DNA from: Taxawa tesnikishii (nom. ined.)
Lineage: Eukaryota; Ascomycota; Dothideomycetes; Dothideales
Direction: 5' to 3'
DNA: 64,000 bases
NCBI GenBank assembly: GCA_030247885.1
Contig: JAPDRO010000007.1
Span: 211,001-275,000 of the forward strand
Position numbers and translations under genes: made by a program. Below are positions 1 to 12,759 of this stretch, piece by piece. The notes under the pieces were generated by a model. The model was given only the letters and a program-made list of their open reading frames with translations, was not told where the DNA came from and ran no database searches. Within the stretch, counting starts at the first letter, position 1, and the number at the start of each line of letters is the position of its first letter.

Positions 1-1
1 G

Positions 2-1614
2 GAAAGTCGCGAGAATATTGAAGCCTGGATACCTCAACGTCATGCCACACCTTCTCGTACCGTCCCAAGCAGCTCCCAGGATCTTAGCGGAAAGGCCTGC
101 TCCACAGGCTCAGTTCGAACCGATGGTACCGACATGACTGAGCCTACGGACTCGGAAGATGACGATGCAATCGACCCACTGCTTTTGAAGGCTTACATCG
201 ACAGTGGTCAGACCAAGTTCAGCACCGGCAACTACGAGTTAGCTGAAGCCGCTTTCCGAAAGGCCCTGTCTAGAATGGAGACTCTGCAGACCTATACGAC
301 CGTGGCCATCACGCCAGATGACATTCGACTACTGCTGTCTGAAGCTTGCTTTAGACAACGAAAACTTGCAGAAGCGATCGAAACCGCTACGCATGTGGCC
401 AACCGCACCTCAGATCCAAGCGATGGCAACCGTCTGGCAGCTGCACATCTCCTCGCCCAAATATACATGGAACAAGGTGACCTCGTCCGTGCCGAGCAGC
501 ACGCGTTGACGGCGGTCCGTGGGAGGCGCAAACGATTTGGACGGTCACATGCCCTTCACCATCAATCGGTTGAACTTCTAATATTGATTTACCAGAAGAA
601 GGGAGATGAAGTTGAGGTTGAAGCTTGGCAAACCTTGTTGCCAAACAAAGCCGGTGATGGTACATACATTCTACCAAACAAGAAGCCGACGCCGGCACGG
701 AACGCTTCGACGGCAGACCACGCCTCTGGCCACCCGCGTCCGAGCCATATTCCAAATCCAGCACCTATGGGTGAGAGTCTAAGAAAGAAGACGATGCACC
801 CTTCAGCGCCTGCATCAGTACCGGTACATGCAGCCGCGCCGGGAGACATCAGGAAGGATGAAAACTCTGCCAGGTGGACTCCGGTGCAGGAAGAGATGGC
901 GGAACACCAAGCTGCTTGGGCGGAGATGGACGAAGACGAGCAAATGCGATGGGAGACGGCCGACGTTGCTCCACAGGATGAGTTTTTATTTCGTCTGATG
1001 AGCTGTATACCTCATCAGACGAACCTCACGTTTCTGCAAACGAACCATGGGCCTCAAGGATGAAGCCGCCTACCTCTGAGGACACGTCACGTACCCCGGA
1101 GAACAAGCTAAACGGCACCACAGAAGAGCAGCTGACTTCACGCCAGCAGTCTTTCGTGTATTATTATCAAAGGATAGAGAAGTGGTGCGCCGCCGCAGAC
1201 CACGATCGCGCTGTTCGAATGGCAATGCGACTTCTGAGGCTCTACCACTATGGCGACTGCCTTGTGTTGAAGGCGGCAGTCGGTTGTGGGTCTAAGATAT
1301 CGATGTCCCTGCCAGTCCGCTCAGGCTTGAGTGAGGCGATAAGAAGTGGCGGCGAATCCGGGCTGGTGTCGACTGCCACGAACAAGTGCGCGGCAATCCA
1401 TTTCTTTGCCGCTCTGCCTGGCGATTATCAGTTCGAGGTCAAGCATCTGCTCGAAAACGGTGCTAAGGCTAATACCGAGGCGACACTGGCAGAGCCACTC
1501 GTCGACAACCGTCATCTAATCCGATATGCGACACCTAGAATGTTGGCTTGGATGCAAGGTAACACAGCAGTGTCCCATTTGCTGTCTAAACATATCAGTG
1601 CCCAAGGAAGTTAA
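2..1614 (+). CDS. TPR-ankyrin repeat protein, copy 1 (5' end outside the window)
   Basis: The frame is open from the first bases, so the start lies upstream. A tetratricopeptide-like region (about 180-620) carries the features YELAEAAFRKALSRME and RLAAAHLLAQIYMEQGDLVRAE. It aligns residue by residue with the copy at 3032-4977. After an acidic linker the frame breaks at the T5 run 983-987; one extra T joins it to a second half with an ankyrin-like stretch (IHFFAALPGDYQFEVKHLLENGAKA). The frame stops at 1614, well before the point where the paralogue ends. Downstream, a weak match (SVPKEVKQTRV) sits in another frame, so the C-terminus is truncated or decayed. TPR and ankyrin repeats are protein-binding scaffolds; no enzymatic domain is visible. 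Function is unknown. Confidence 0.6.
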
Positions 1615-3031
1615 GCAGACTCGGGTGTTTATCCGAGATACGCGTGCCATTGGCAAAGAGAGCAGGGCTGGAATTTATCGCCACGCGGTTGCCGGTGCGC
1701 GTACTGCCAAAACCGTCGCGTCTCTTGAGCGGCTCTGTCTGAACTTACCAGCAGCCCTCTCGCGTATTCACGGTGTTCAGATTATGTAACATGCTCCAGA
1801 GTCATGCGATCGACTTATATAGAGTTGGTTCCATAGGTTTCGATTGGAACGGAAGCTCCTACGAACTATTCATCGTGCATAAAAACTGCATTTAAGTATA
1901 ATCATGCATCAACACTGCGCGCAACATAATCTACGCATCAACATCGCGCACATGCATAAATGTCTTTACAGGCAACGAAAGCACTGGTACATTAGCATAC
2001 ATAATTGGCATACTTACGTACATCCTGGACGAACGAAGCCACCAAGCATATTAAATTGAAGCTTTCGACTATAGTAACTTTTAGCGCTATTAACTGAGTT
2101 GGGCTGCCAGTCACTGACATCCATTCGGAAACGTGCCGGCTGGCCAAGAACACAAAAAGAGCTCGCGTTCATGCAACTGTCAAAAAATGGAATGGCGCTA
2201 ATCACTGAATCAAGGAAGTTGAACCCTAAGGCTTTGGATCATGTGCGGGGACATACATTGGGTGCGGTTCTTGGCCTGTCGTCCTGTTAATGTCATTGTT
2301 CGGGTGGTGGTCGCAACTATGACTATTGGGCTTGTGTATCATCAGTACAATATCGAGGTCAGCCCGACCCTGCTGTGATAGTGTTTCATCGTCAAGCTTC
2401 CGCTGTTCCTGTAGCAACGCGCACTCCAGCACGACCGTATATAGTTGCCCTGCACCCTGCATAATCGTTCGGCGGCTGCTCGGCGCAGCCTGCCAAAAAT
2501 AGCATCCTGTCAGCGGGCCGGCGCGGCAAGCTTGGCGTCCCCGGACGTCGAAGATCATTGTGGGATCGACGTCTCCAACTTCTCTTCAGGCCCAGTTGGC
2601 TTGATATACGAGTCTACGCTCATCGCATCCAAAGTTGCAGGCGTGCTCATCAGATCCCCCTCGGGTATATTTGTCTGCGTCTGTCGTTTCACCAGACAGC
2701 CGTCATGTAGGTGTAACGTTCAGGAGTCGTTCGCTATACGAGCCCCTAGCCGAGCCAAGCCAAGGCCCCTGCACCACGAGGGTGGAGAACAAGACGGAAT
2801 GCCTTCCCGGCTTGTCGCGCAGAAAGGTAAGTTCGTCCAATATATCCTGTTTTGCCCACGTCCCTTGAGCCTGTTTCCTCGTTCTCTCGAGCACCGGTAT
2901 GACCGCTTCGAGTCACTGCAGCATTGCACTGCACGAATCGACGTTCAGCAGCGACTCCCAACCCTACCGCACATTCGGTGTTGCGCGAGTATCCCAACCC
3001 AAGATTGAGGAAGACTAGGAGGAAGGACTGA
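1615..3031. other. Intergenic, no gene seen
   Basis: Spacer between the two TPR-ankyrin copies. Around 1880-1960 there are short imperfect repeats built on ATGCATCAACA and GCGCRCAACAT. The open frames here are short, overlap on both strands and show no recognisable domain. The promoter of the second copy must lie in the last part. Confidence 0.4.
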
Positions 3032-4977
3032 ATGGAGCCCGCGTCGGCCGCGTCCGCGATTGGCGGCGTCGCAAACCCTAAGAACAAGCGCTTCAGTCTA
3101 CGGACTCTGTACAGCCCATCTCCAAGGCCGGAGAGTATCGTGGCCTCGAATCGGAAGACTAGGGAAGGCTTTGCAACTCCGGGAAGCTCCCGTTATCACG
3201 AGTCTTCGAGCACAGTGTCCACCAGGAGCTCGTCCCGTGGCTACAGCCGACGCTCTTCAGGCTCCGTTTTGACCAAGGATACCGCTGCGACTCAATCGAG
3301 TGACTCGGGAGAAGACGATGTAACCGACCTTCTCAAGGGTTACATTTCCGATGGTCGGATCAGGCTCGATGCCGGAGAATACAAAACGGCTGAAGATGAT
3401 TTCCGAAAAGCCCTCTCCAAGATGGAAGCCCCACGATCTCGCTTTTCGGTAGACAGTACGCCAAGTGAAATTCGCTTGCTACTGTCCGAGGCATGCCTTG
3501 GTCAGAAGAAGTTCGATGAAGCTACGAAGTTTGCTACCGCTGTCGTCGACAGGATACCGGACCGACATGACGAGACTCGCCTGGCTGCTGCGCATCAGCT
3601 CGGTATAATCTACATGCAACAAGACCAGCTTGATCGTGCTGAAAAAATGCCATGGCGGCAGTCAGGGGGCGCCAGAAGCAGTTGGGGCGGACTCATCCCC
3701 TCTACTGCCAGTCGCTCGAGTTACTGAACTCTATCCATAAGAAGAAAGGAGACGGGATCGAGGCAGACGCTAGACAGGTCTTGTCACCGGCTACTACTGG
3801 CTCTGGCCGGAGCAGCTTCCTCGTTAGGAAGGCGAAGAGATTACTTGCTCCATCGTCAACTCGGGTGGATCTTAGACACAAGCCGTTGTCAGTTCCTCAA
3901 CAAGCCTTTACGAAAATCTACTGGCAAATCCACGAAACGTGTACCGCGGGGACTACGAACGCGCCGTTGCTCTGACTGGTGAGCTCCTTGATCTTTACCG
4001 GAAAGGTGAGAATCCTGACCTGATTGATCTGAATACTTCACATTGTGTAAAGGTCAGATCAATGCCGCTGCTCTTCCGCTCAGGTATGATTGAAGCCATC
4101 AGGGATGGGGAAGCTCTGGTATGACGTCTACTGCCTCTACAAAGTGTTCGCCCATCCATTTCTTCGCGGCCTTGCCTGGAGACCACTGCGATGAGGTTCA
4201 GTACCTGCTCGACCATCGCGTGGGGGTGACAACGACCGTAACTGTCACCGGAAGATGCAGCGGATCCGAAGACTACATTCGGGACTTCAGGCCCATCGAT
4301 CTGGCCGCGATCCAGGGCAACTTCAAGGTGTTCAAGTTGCTATATCCGCACACTCCCATCCCAGAAGATCAGGCGGATCCGAACGTCCCTTGGAGATTCG
4401 CGCACACCAGGCCAGGGAACCTTCGATTCATTCAGTTTCTGGTCCAATCTGGTGTGGACGTTACAACCGGTAGAAGTACGTCAAGAGCCACGATGCTACA
4501 CGAAACCGCCGCCTGGGGTGACGTCGACATGGTAAACTTACTGCTGTCGGTGGGGGCTCGGATCAACGCACGCGACTCCAATGGTAATACCCCTTACTCA
4601 TCGCACTCTGGACGTGCTACACGCTCTGCCGTATGGGGAAGTTGAACCAGGCGCGAGAGCGGGTGGAGGTGGTTGAAACCATTGTCAAGGGTGGAGCAGA
4701 CTTGAATGCAGTGTCAAAGAATAACAATGGGATCAAGTTCTGGGTTCTGCAGATTGGGAAGCTAAATCACGATCTGGCAGAGTCTCTTCGCAGCGTCATC
4801 GGTCTCCCAGAATCTCAGCCCTCCAGCACCGGGTTACTGGCAAGTACTGAGAGTTATGGGCGCGACCGCAGCCGACGGAACACTTATCGGTTCTCTCGTC
4901 TGTTATCTCATCCCTCTCAACCCAGATCTGCCGGGGGTCACGTCTCCACGGGTAATCGAGGATCAAGTGACGCCTGA
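3032..4977 (+). CDS. TPR-ankyrin repeat protein, copy 2
   Basis: ATG at 3032 opens a Ser/Arg-rich N-terminus, followed by TPR-like helices (residues about 100-215; DAGEYKTAEDDFRKALSKME, RLAAAHQLGIIYMQQDQLDRAE) and ankyrin-like repeats (about 360-560; GNTPLLIAL in the corrected frame, then ETIVKGGADLNA). The frame breaks at four homopolymers: A6 3642-3647, A4 3913-3916, G4 4107-4110 and C4 4590-4593. One added base at each gives a single 649-residue protein. At the G4 site the corrected reading IRDGGSSGMTSTASTKC matches IRSGGESGLVSTATNKC in copy 1, which supports the correction directly. Likely a protein-interaction scaffold; the partner is unknown. Could be a genuine pseudogene if the breaks are real. 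Confidence 0.65.
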
Positions 4978-5092
4978 TGCGGTCCGTCGCCGACAGACAG
5001 GGCGATGTGGCTACACTTCGTACGCCTGTCCGTATGGCTGTTCCAGAATTTGGACTCGAACTGCTTGATACTACCCTACCGTCAAGACGAAC

Positions 5093-5428
5093 CTGTGGCC
5101 CGTCGCACCCAATGCCGTCGGCTTCGTCTTCCTGCTGTGTGTCACTTACTCCTCAGACCACTTCCGCAAGCGCACCTTTCACATCGTGTTCGCGCTGTGC
5201 GTCGCCCTTGTGGGCATGATCATCCTCGTCACCATCGACGGGCTGCACAACAAGGGCATCGCATACTTCGCCTGCTTCCTCATGGTCATGGGCTCCTACA
5301 TCCCCTGATTTCTGATGCATAGCTGGCACAACAACAACAACAACAACAACAACAATCTCAATGAGAATTCCCGCGCCGCGACCACGGGCTTGCTCGTCGG
5401 TTTCAGCAATCTGGGCGGTATACTCTAG
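5093..5428 (+). pseudogene. Relic of a Dal5-family MFS transporter (3' part)
   Basis: One frame reads about 110 codons typical of the last third of allantoate/nicotinate-type (anion:cation symporter) transporters: a membrane segment (VGFVFLLCVTYSSDHFRKR), then FHIVFALCVALVGMIILV, then GIAYFACFLMVMGSYIP, then HSW, an Asn run and ENSRAATTGLLVGFSNLGGIL. An in-frame TGA sits at 5306-5308 where a Ser codon is usual. The Asn run has grown to eight AAC codons. Upstream there is no N-terminal two thirds, and the frame ends at 5428. The living relative in this window is the transporter at 19062-20719. It lies directly behind the TPR-ankyrin copy but is not in frame with it. Confidence 0.75.
5330..5356 (+). 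repeat. (AAC)8 microsatellite inside the transporter relic
   Basis: Eight perfect AAC units followed by AAT. In living family members this position encodes only a few Asn residues (general family knowledge), so the run has probably expanded since the gene died. Confidence 0.8.
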
Positions 5429-8400
5429 TGCGCCGCCAGCTGCGGGTCTGCGGCCTTTGTATCTCGTCTCGTGAGTGCCGGTCGCATGTCGTACGCTCGA
5501 TCACTGCGGTTGAGGAAAGCTCATCGAGCGGATTTTTGGTGCAAAGATGCGTTGTGCCGTGCGTTTGTATCATGCAAACACATTTCGTGCTGCAGAGATG
5601 TTGCACAATCCAGGTTTATGAACTATCCCCGAGCGTCCGGTTTGACAGGTGTCAGGCATGTAGCCGTAGCGGCTCGGATAGGGTTCCAGGCGCGTGCTGA
5701 CACGGATGACTGCGTGGCACGGCTGCCCGACTTGCAGGGGATCGAGGCTTGGGTCGTACAGAGACGTCGACTGAGGAGGTTGAAGACGAACGCTCGAATC
5801 CCCCGCCTGACACGCTCAGCTTCGCTACCGCGCGCGCAAGATGGAGGTTCAAGATTACCCTAGGTGTGGAAATCGCGGTCGGTGCGACTGATCCCAAAAC
5901 TTCCGTCTCTGGAATCGAATGCCGCCGGAGCGACGGAGCGCTCTCGGTATCAACACATCATGTACCCGCGAATGAATAGAGGACAGGTGACACAGATGGA
6001 AGAGGGCCCGGTACAATGCCTTGGGGTGTGGAGCTGCTCACAGCCGTCCTGTCGCTTTGTGCAGCGACAATGCTACCATCGCAACCCGGTCTTCCTCTGT
6101 CACAAGACCTGGAAACAAAAGGAGAGTTCGCAGCTGATACAGCAACATGCGTCAAGGCGGATGAATGCATGCGGATCAAAATCAGCCTGCCGTTGGGGCT
6201 GTTGTCTATGACGAAGATGATCCCCACTTGTCCAAATGGTTCAGTTTCATTTCCTCCTTGATGAATTGTGTTCGTGCGTGTGATCGAACCTTGCGAGTGG
6301 TCGCCGGGTTCTAGATAACGAGATCCTCGGGGAGTGGTAAGTCTACAACGTGCGAGGACAGGCTGCGAAGCCGACTTCGAGAATCTGGCCTTGGAAGATC
6401 GCCGAGTCGACGCGTGTTTATCGTACTCTCGGGCACGTTGTTGCTGCGCGTCGTGTACACAAGAAGAGTCGTTGTCATGTTTTGGGAGCCGGTTCGCAGA
6501 TCAACGGCTGAAACGGTCGGCTTGTGTGTATAGTACCTGCAGATCATCCCAGCCACCCATATATGACGCACTACTGCGAGTGCGTTCTTTTCGGGAAGGA
6601 ATGCAAGAGAGGCATCGCCGATCCGGTGTGGCAAATGTCTAAGGTGCTGCGGTTGATCTGAGGATGTCGAACTCTGTTTCTCCGAACATCGGCCAGAATC
6701 CGCCGGGAAGGACAAGAGGCAATGTCCAACAACTGACATGCATTCTGACTTGCGTTTTGTGGGTAATGTTTGAGGTGGCGATGTCGTGCTGAGCTCGGAT
6801 TGACGTTGGTGGAGCTGTGAGAGACCGTACCGGCTTAGACCAGACTGTAGCTCACCTTCAAGTTCAATGCGTGATTGGCCACACAACAAACAGGTGTAGT
6901 AGCTCATCTGTATATCATTGGCTTGCATGCGGTTCTAGTAGGGGTAGTCATCCTTTGCTGTTGGAAATGAAGGGGTGGGAAAGCTCTGCAGCTTCCAAGA
7001 GATGGGCGACGATAGCAGGAAGAAGGAGCGCGCTCATGTCGAATGCACCCAGATGCGTGCTGAAATCGTTCTCCACTAGGTGCGGGTATTCTTGTATTCA
7101 CCGTGCCGTCTCTGCTAGGAACAATACGAGAGTTTAACCCCATGTAAGCACTGCGGGATCCTCTCCGTCGACATATACGCTGCATCATGCAGTCCATATT
7201 TCTGCCCGCAACGTTGACGAAACAAATACCGAACTAGACGGACCAACTCACAAAGATACAAACCAACTTGTATACTAAGAATAATGCGTGGTTAGCTTGA
7301 GGTGATGTTTTGAGTTTTCCCTTCGCTCATGAACGAGGCTGAGATAGGTCCCATTACGCCTGACGACAGCTGCCGACACATGCACCAATAAAGCCGAGTC
7401 TTTGTGTGGCCTTGCCTGCGCCAACACACGCTTGACGCCCTCTCGCATCTGCAATCCAGTGCAGGCCCGAGAAAACGCGAAAACAGCTCCCAAAAGGGAA
7501 TATGCAGATAGAAACTTACCGCATCGGAGGATTCAGCTGATCCCGTTAAACGCATCGATTCGCCTCCGGTCATACGCAGTCCATATTTGCTCGATCACCT
7601 CACTATACAACGACGCGCGCCAGATTGCAGTAGAACAAAGCGACAGCAAGCGAGCAACGCCCGATTGGCCGCGCGTGTTTGCATAGTTGCTTCCTTCTTT
7701 GACGAATCGGCCCCACCGACCTTTTCCACACAAGCTGCAGGCCAAACGTGGCTGCACAGACCGCTGTTGCTGCGAACTCCTGTTTTGGACGTGAACTCGG
7801 CAATTGAAGACAGACGAACAAAGGAAGGAAAGGGGCTTGCGAGGCCTGCGAACACGAAGCACACGCCAGATCTGATGTACCCGAACTGACAATGCAGGCG
7901 ACGTGAGATTAACCAATCAAACTTAAGGTTCGGGCGCCGTTACGCCGCTTTCCGCCCCTTGGGGCCGAACTTCGCCGGGTTTTATGTCTTCCATCATCCC
8001 GTCTAGGCAGCCAACTTCAGCCCCTATGGAAGCTTTGAAGGTACCTGTACCAACATTTTCCACAAACACAGAAGCGCCAACTTCAAGCAAAGAATATGCC
8101 CTTTACTGTTGGGTTGAGTGCATGCAATCCTGGTCGAGGCCCCCAGTTCCGTTTCCCGCATTCCACAACACGCTGTCAACCCCACTTGGTGCGGCATATG
8201 TACAACACGTATACAACTCTCGCCGTGACGACGAGGATACGGCGTCCTGAACCTTGTCTTCCTTCAGGCATCGAGTCTTTGGCCCCCTTGTGCGCTCCAG
8301 AATGTTGGTGGACAGATCGAAGAAGGCGCACTGCCGTTATATCTTCCAGCCGTTCCACGTACCGCAACACCGCGTCCCGCTTTCAACGCCTGCTAGAGAT

Positions 8401-8999
8401 CGCCCCTTATAGAGACGTTATACGCTATTACACTGCCTCGCATACCTTGGAATTCCAGTTCCCAATGAATAGTTCGTCCCTATCACTTTGACGTAGCAAC
8501 CTGCGATTGTGGGAAGACTTACGCCACGCCCGTTGGAAACGGTTGTGTATTTCCAGGTCCCTGGGTTCGTTTGTTCCCAAATCTGGGTGCCAGAGCCGTT
8601 GGAGCCACGGTGATCCGACATTACAGTCGCGCCATCCCATAGGTCGCGCCAGCGTATAAGATATCCAGGCGGTGGCAGCCGCAGTGAAAGGGAACCTCTG
8701 TCGCTTGCCGCAGCTTCGCTTCGACGAACAGAAACTCGAGAGAACCGAAACGAACAAAGGAAGAACCACCAATCACACCTTGGCGCCCGCCATAAGCATC
8801 TCGTCTAGTGTGTTGCAAGCAAGCGGCTTTGTGCTGAGCCGGCACCACAGAACGCCAGTGGATCTTCAAGCACAACAATAATTGTCGCGGGTAGGCGCAG
8901 TCCCTTATCTGAAATGGGGAGCCTCCTTCTGTACCCCGGGCCACTCAGACTCACCTGAGACCATCTGCTTTGGTGCTCGAGCAGCGTCGTGGGAGCAAC
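5429..8999. other. Gene-poor spacer, nothing convincing
   Basis: About 3.6 kb with only short, overlapping frames on both strands. On the minus strand, 8418-8680 reads a moderately protein-like stretch (GSNGSGTQIWEQTNPGTWKY), but it has no start context, no splice partner and no family I recognise. I do not call a gene. Confidence 0.4.
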
Positions 9000-10561
9000 A
9001 TGGACGATAATTTGAGTCCGACAGCGTCGACGTTCGTGGCAAGTCCGACGTCGACGACTTTCCTGACGAGTCCGACATCGACACTTTTACAGCAAGTCCG
9101 GCGTCGACGACCACCAGCTTCGACTCCGTGGAATTGGAGAAGGGGTATGCGAAAGCGAAGTATGGGTTCATATCCGAACAAACCCTGAGCTTCCAGATCG
9201 CCGAGAAGGAGCGCATAGAACATATCAGCAACCAGCATCCCCTGCCTGAGAAGAACTCTCCCGAAAGCAAGTCCAGATTCCTGCGGTTACACTTCTGGTC
9301 GACGTACCGGGTTTTGTTCGTCATCGTCTTTCTGGCGAATCTGGCTGTCCTCATCGCACTTTCGGTCCCCAAATCACTCATCAGCACAAGCCTCAGCTCA
9401 GAAAATACCGCGACGGCCGTGTCTTGCAATTTGCTCGTCGCAATAGCCGCAAGGAACGAGCATGTGGTCAACATGCTTTTCGCCTGTGCAGTCCACATCC
9501 CGCTCAATGTTCCTCTCCGGATAAGGACGTATGCAGCCAAGGTCTACGGCTACGGTGGCATGCACTCTGGATGCGCGATTGCGGCTGTCTCCTGGTACAT
9601 CCTGTACGTGGGCTTGTTGACGCGAGACAACATCCAGAACGGATTCAAGGACCTGCCGACCATGGTCATCGGCTATTCCATCTTGGCTCTCCTTCTCTCA
9701 ATCGTGATCCTCGCATACCCGTCGCTTCGGATTCGATACCACGATGTTTTCGAGAACGTTCACCGCTTCGCTGGTTGGTCCGCCATCGCGCTCTTCTGGG
9801 CCCAAATCCCCGTCTCCGCGTACCTTCAAAGTCAGCAAACTAAGGTTGCAATGGGCAAGATCCTCATCCAAACACCCACCTTCTGGATCCTCATCGCCAT
9901 AACCCTCCTCATAATCTACCCCTGGACGAACCTCCGCCTCCGCACTGTCGAGGCCGAAGTCCTCTCTCCGCATGCTATGCGCTTGTACTTCCCGCACGGC
10001 CACCTTCTCTCCGCGCAAGGCGTCCGGCTCACAGACGCTCCGCTCAAGGAGACGCATTCCTTCGCCACCATACCCAACCCTCACGGAGCAAAGGGGTTCA
10101 GCGTCATCATCTCAAACGCGGGCGATTGGACCAACCGCATGATCCAGAATCCGCCCGCCAAGCTCTGGATGCGCGGACTGCCGACGACGGGGATGCTGCA
10201 CGTCGCGCTGGCGTTTCGGAAGTGCGTCATCGTCACTACAGGCAGTGGTATCGGACCCTGTCTTTCCGTGTTCGCGGGATCTCCCGAATACGTGAGCCGC
10301 ATCCTGTGGAGTACGCCCAAGCCGCTCGAGACCTACGGTGTTGGGTTGGTTTCAGAGGTGATGGCTGCCGATCCGGAGGCTGTGATCATCGACACCAGGT
10401 TGACCGGGCGGCCGGATCTAACGAAGTTGGCGTATAGTTTATACAAGGAGACAGATGCGGAGGCAGTGCTGGTTATGAGTAACCAAAAGGTCGTGGAGAG
10501 TGTAGTGGGAGAGTTGGAGGCGAGAGGAGTGCCTGCGTTCGGGCCAATCTTTGATTCATGA
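9000..10561 (+). CDS. TmpL-like membrane flavo-oxidoreductase without adenylation domain
   Basis: ATG at 9000 opens a Ser/Thr/Pro-rich N-terminus. The frame then breaks at the T4 run 9085-9088; one extra T joins the repeated SPTST motifs to TASPASTTTSFDSVELEKG and the rest, giving 520 residues. A cluster of hydrophobic segments (about residues 95-310: YRVLFVIVFLANLAVLIALSV, AIAAVSWYILYVGLL, VIGYSILALLLSIVIL, ILIAITLLIIYPW) is followed by a ferric-reductase-like FAD/NAD(P) region with the nucleotide loop TTGSGIGPCLSVF. This matches the C-terminal half of the fungal redox regulator TmpL/NPS10-type proteins, whose N-terminal AMP-binding domain is absent here. Likely an intracellular membrane protein in redox control; the exact role is inferred. 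Confidence 0.7.
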
Positions 10562-12759
10562 ACATGAGCATATGACTTCGCATAGTATGGGTGGAGTTGT
10601 CAATACTTGATAAAGCATAGCGGCGTTGGAGAGGAGGAAACTAAGGGTGTCTGTTTGAATAAGTGCTGCATGAGTTGGGTATGCATACTCTACATGTTCA
10701 TGTTTCGAATAATGGCGCAGGCAATGACAAATTAGCGTGATGGCACGAATGACAAATGGACTAGTCACAGCTTACTTCGTGGTACCTGAACTGCAACTCC
10801 GTCTCGAAAAGAGCGATGACCGCACACTGCTTCATTCTGGTCAAGTCGCTTGAAGGCTGGCCAAAAAGTGGCGCATACGGCCGGAAAAGGCGCATCGATA
10901 GCCCTCGTGCGCTTGCAAGAAGCTTGTTGCATACCCATGCTATTCCGGATCTGGTTGGAGGTGCGCACGCAAACCAGGTTTTACTGAGTGCCCCGTGGAA
11001 GGCCATGCGATCAGGGTCATGCTTGTGGCCCCAGGAGCGATGTCCATCGAGGTCAGAGTGGTGTCGGCATTGGACCGGTTAGTCTGAGCATCTGTGAGAT
11101 CGGATGGAGTGAGCAACAGTTTGTCGCACGTGATGACGCGAAGTCTTTCCTGATCGGAACCTCTCACAAGTTGGTGCTATCTTAACTTCTCGTGGTTGGA
11201 ACGCCGATGAATCACTTCGCGCTGGTCGCACTACAGGTCGAGACCACAAATGCACATATATTTCCACTGCCCGCTCTCTGAAGATTTGATCACCGGATAT
11301 TGCATAACGATTCTTCATACTGAGTGGCAGAAGGCCCTTGACTCCCCTTGCGCCTTCGTATAGGCCTCATTTGGCAGGCCACGTCTGCAGCTAGTCCACC
11401 AACCGCTGCTTCTATTCTGCGCCCTACAGCCACTGCCAGTCCACAGCCGCCAGGGTCTAGACCCGGTCATCGAACCTACACTCGGCCGCAGCGGACAGGA
11501 TGCAGGTCCGACTGTGCGGAAGGCCACGTCCGGCGTGAGCTGCAGCTAGAATGTCATCATAACGAGTTATCGACAGCCTATTGCCGTCTGTCTGTACACC
11601 TATGGCCCTATGGCTTTCATTCCAGTCTCCATCAGAATTTGGATTTCAATTAGACCATTGCATTTCGGTTTGGCATTTGTCATGATATGCTCTTACGCTG
11701 TGCCGGAAGCTTAGTGTTGGCAGTTATAGAGTGAAGGTGAAGAATAGTCCTGAGCGCTTACAATGCCCGAAGACTGTGATGCGTGAGGTATGGGGTACTG
11801 AAGAGATTAAGAGGCATCTGCAGACAAGCAGAAAAGACTCATCGACACTGCAGGAACATGTTCAGGGCGAACAGAAAAGGGCAGTCGGAAAACCAAAACC
11901 TCGAACACCAAGTTGTCTGACGTCCTTTGTGATACCAAACCCAACAACTCCGTCCACATCTTGCCCACCGCCCGCAACAATGCACTACTTTTTGACAGGT
12001 AGGAGACATGCAAGGGAAGTCGAAGGATATGCATCAGGCTAAAGAAAGCGTACGAGTACCTGTGTCGGTACGAGACCAGGATGACCAAATCTGCGCTGAG
12101 ACAGATGACACGGGGTATGAAGCCGCAGGTCATCTTGGAGAAAGTAAGTGCGTAGCACCCAAAATTATGGCAAATCACTGTTGTAAGTCCGGGACTGATT
12201 TCACTTTGGGTTTGTGCCAGCTTCACCGTGAGGGTTTTTGGGAACGATAGATACCCTCTTGCACAAAGGGCAGACGAACACCAGTCTCTACCCGGGCTAT
12301 ACATGAGCGTGTTGTGACACCGTTGTTGCCTTACAACAGCACCTTGTCCATTCTACACATTGGCACGTGAAAGTGCAGGCCGCTGTTGACTTACGCTGGT
12401 CTACTAAGCGGGCATGCAATCCATTAGGTTCGACTCTCACCCCAGTCCCGAAAGGGTAAAGCACGCGATGCACCATGCGAGTGAAACGGGAGTATGGAGC
12501 GTGGACACATCGCTCGGTAACAACACTCGTGAAAGCTTTTGATGCTATCACCATGCGAACAGCCCTTGAATCTCTTGGTAGTGTTCACCTGATCGCTCCC
12601 TTTCCGAACAAACCTACCATCTACCTCCTCACATTGCGGCAGCACTACCCAGCTTCCTTTCTCGTGGCGTAACAGCACTGAGTCGTTGCATCCTATAGAC
12701 CATGTTTAAAACAGGCCACTGATTCGCGCAACGCAGAGTTCCGCCCTCGCTATGACTCA
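10562..12759. other. Intergenic, no gene seen
   Basis: 2.2 kb between the TmpL-like gene and the BTB gene. All frames are short and lack a recognisable domain or consistent splice structure. No inverted repeats or RIP-type composition noticed. Confidence 0.4.

Noticed and set aside
8418-8944. Minus-strand frames with a protein-like stretch near 8420-8680
   Set aside because: Three frames compete, no start or splice solution unites them, and no family is recognised.
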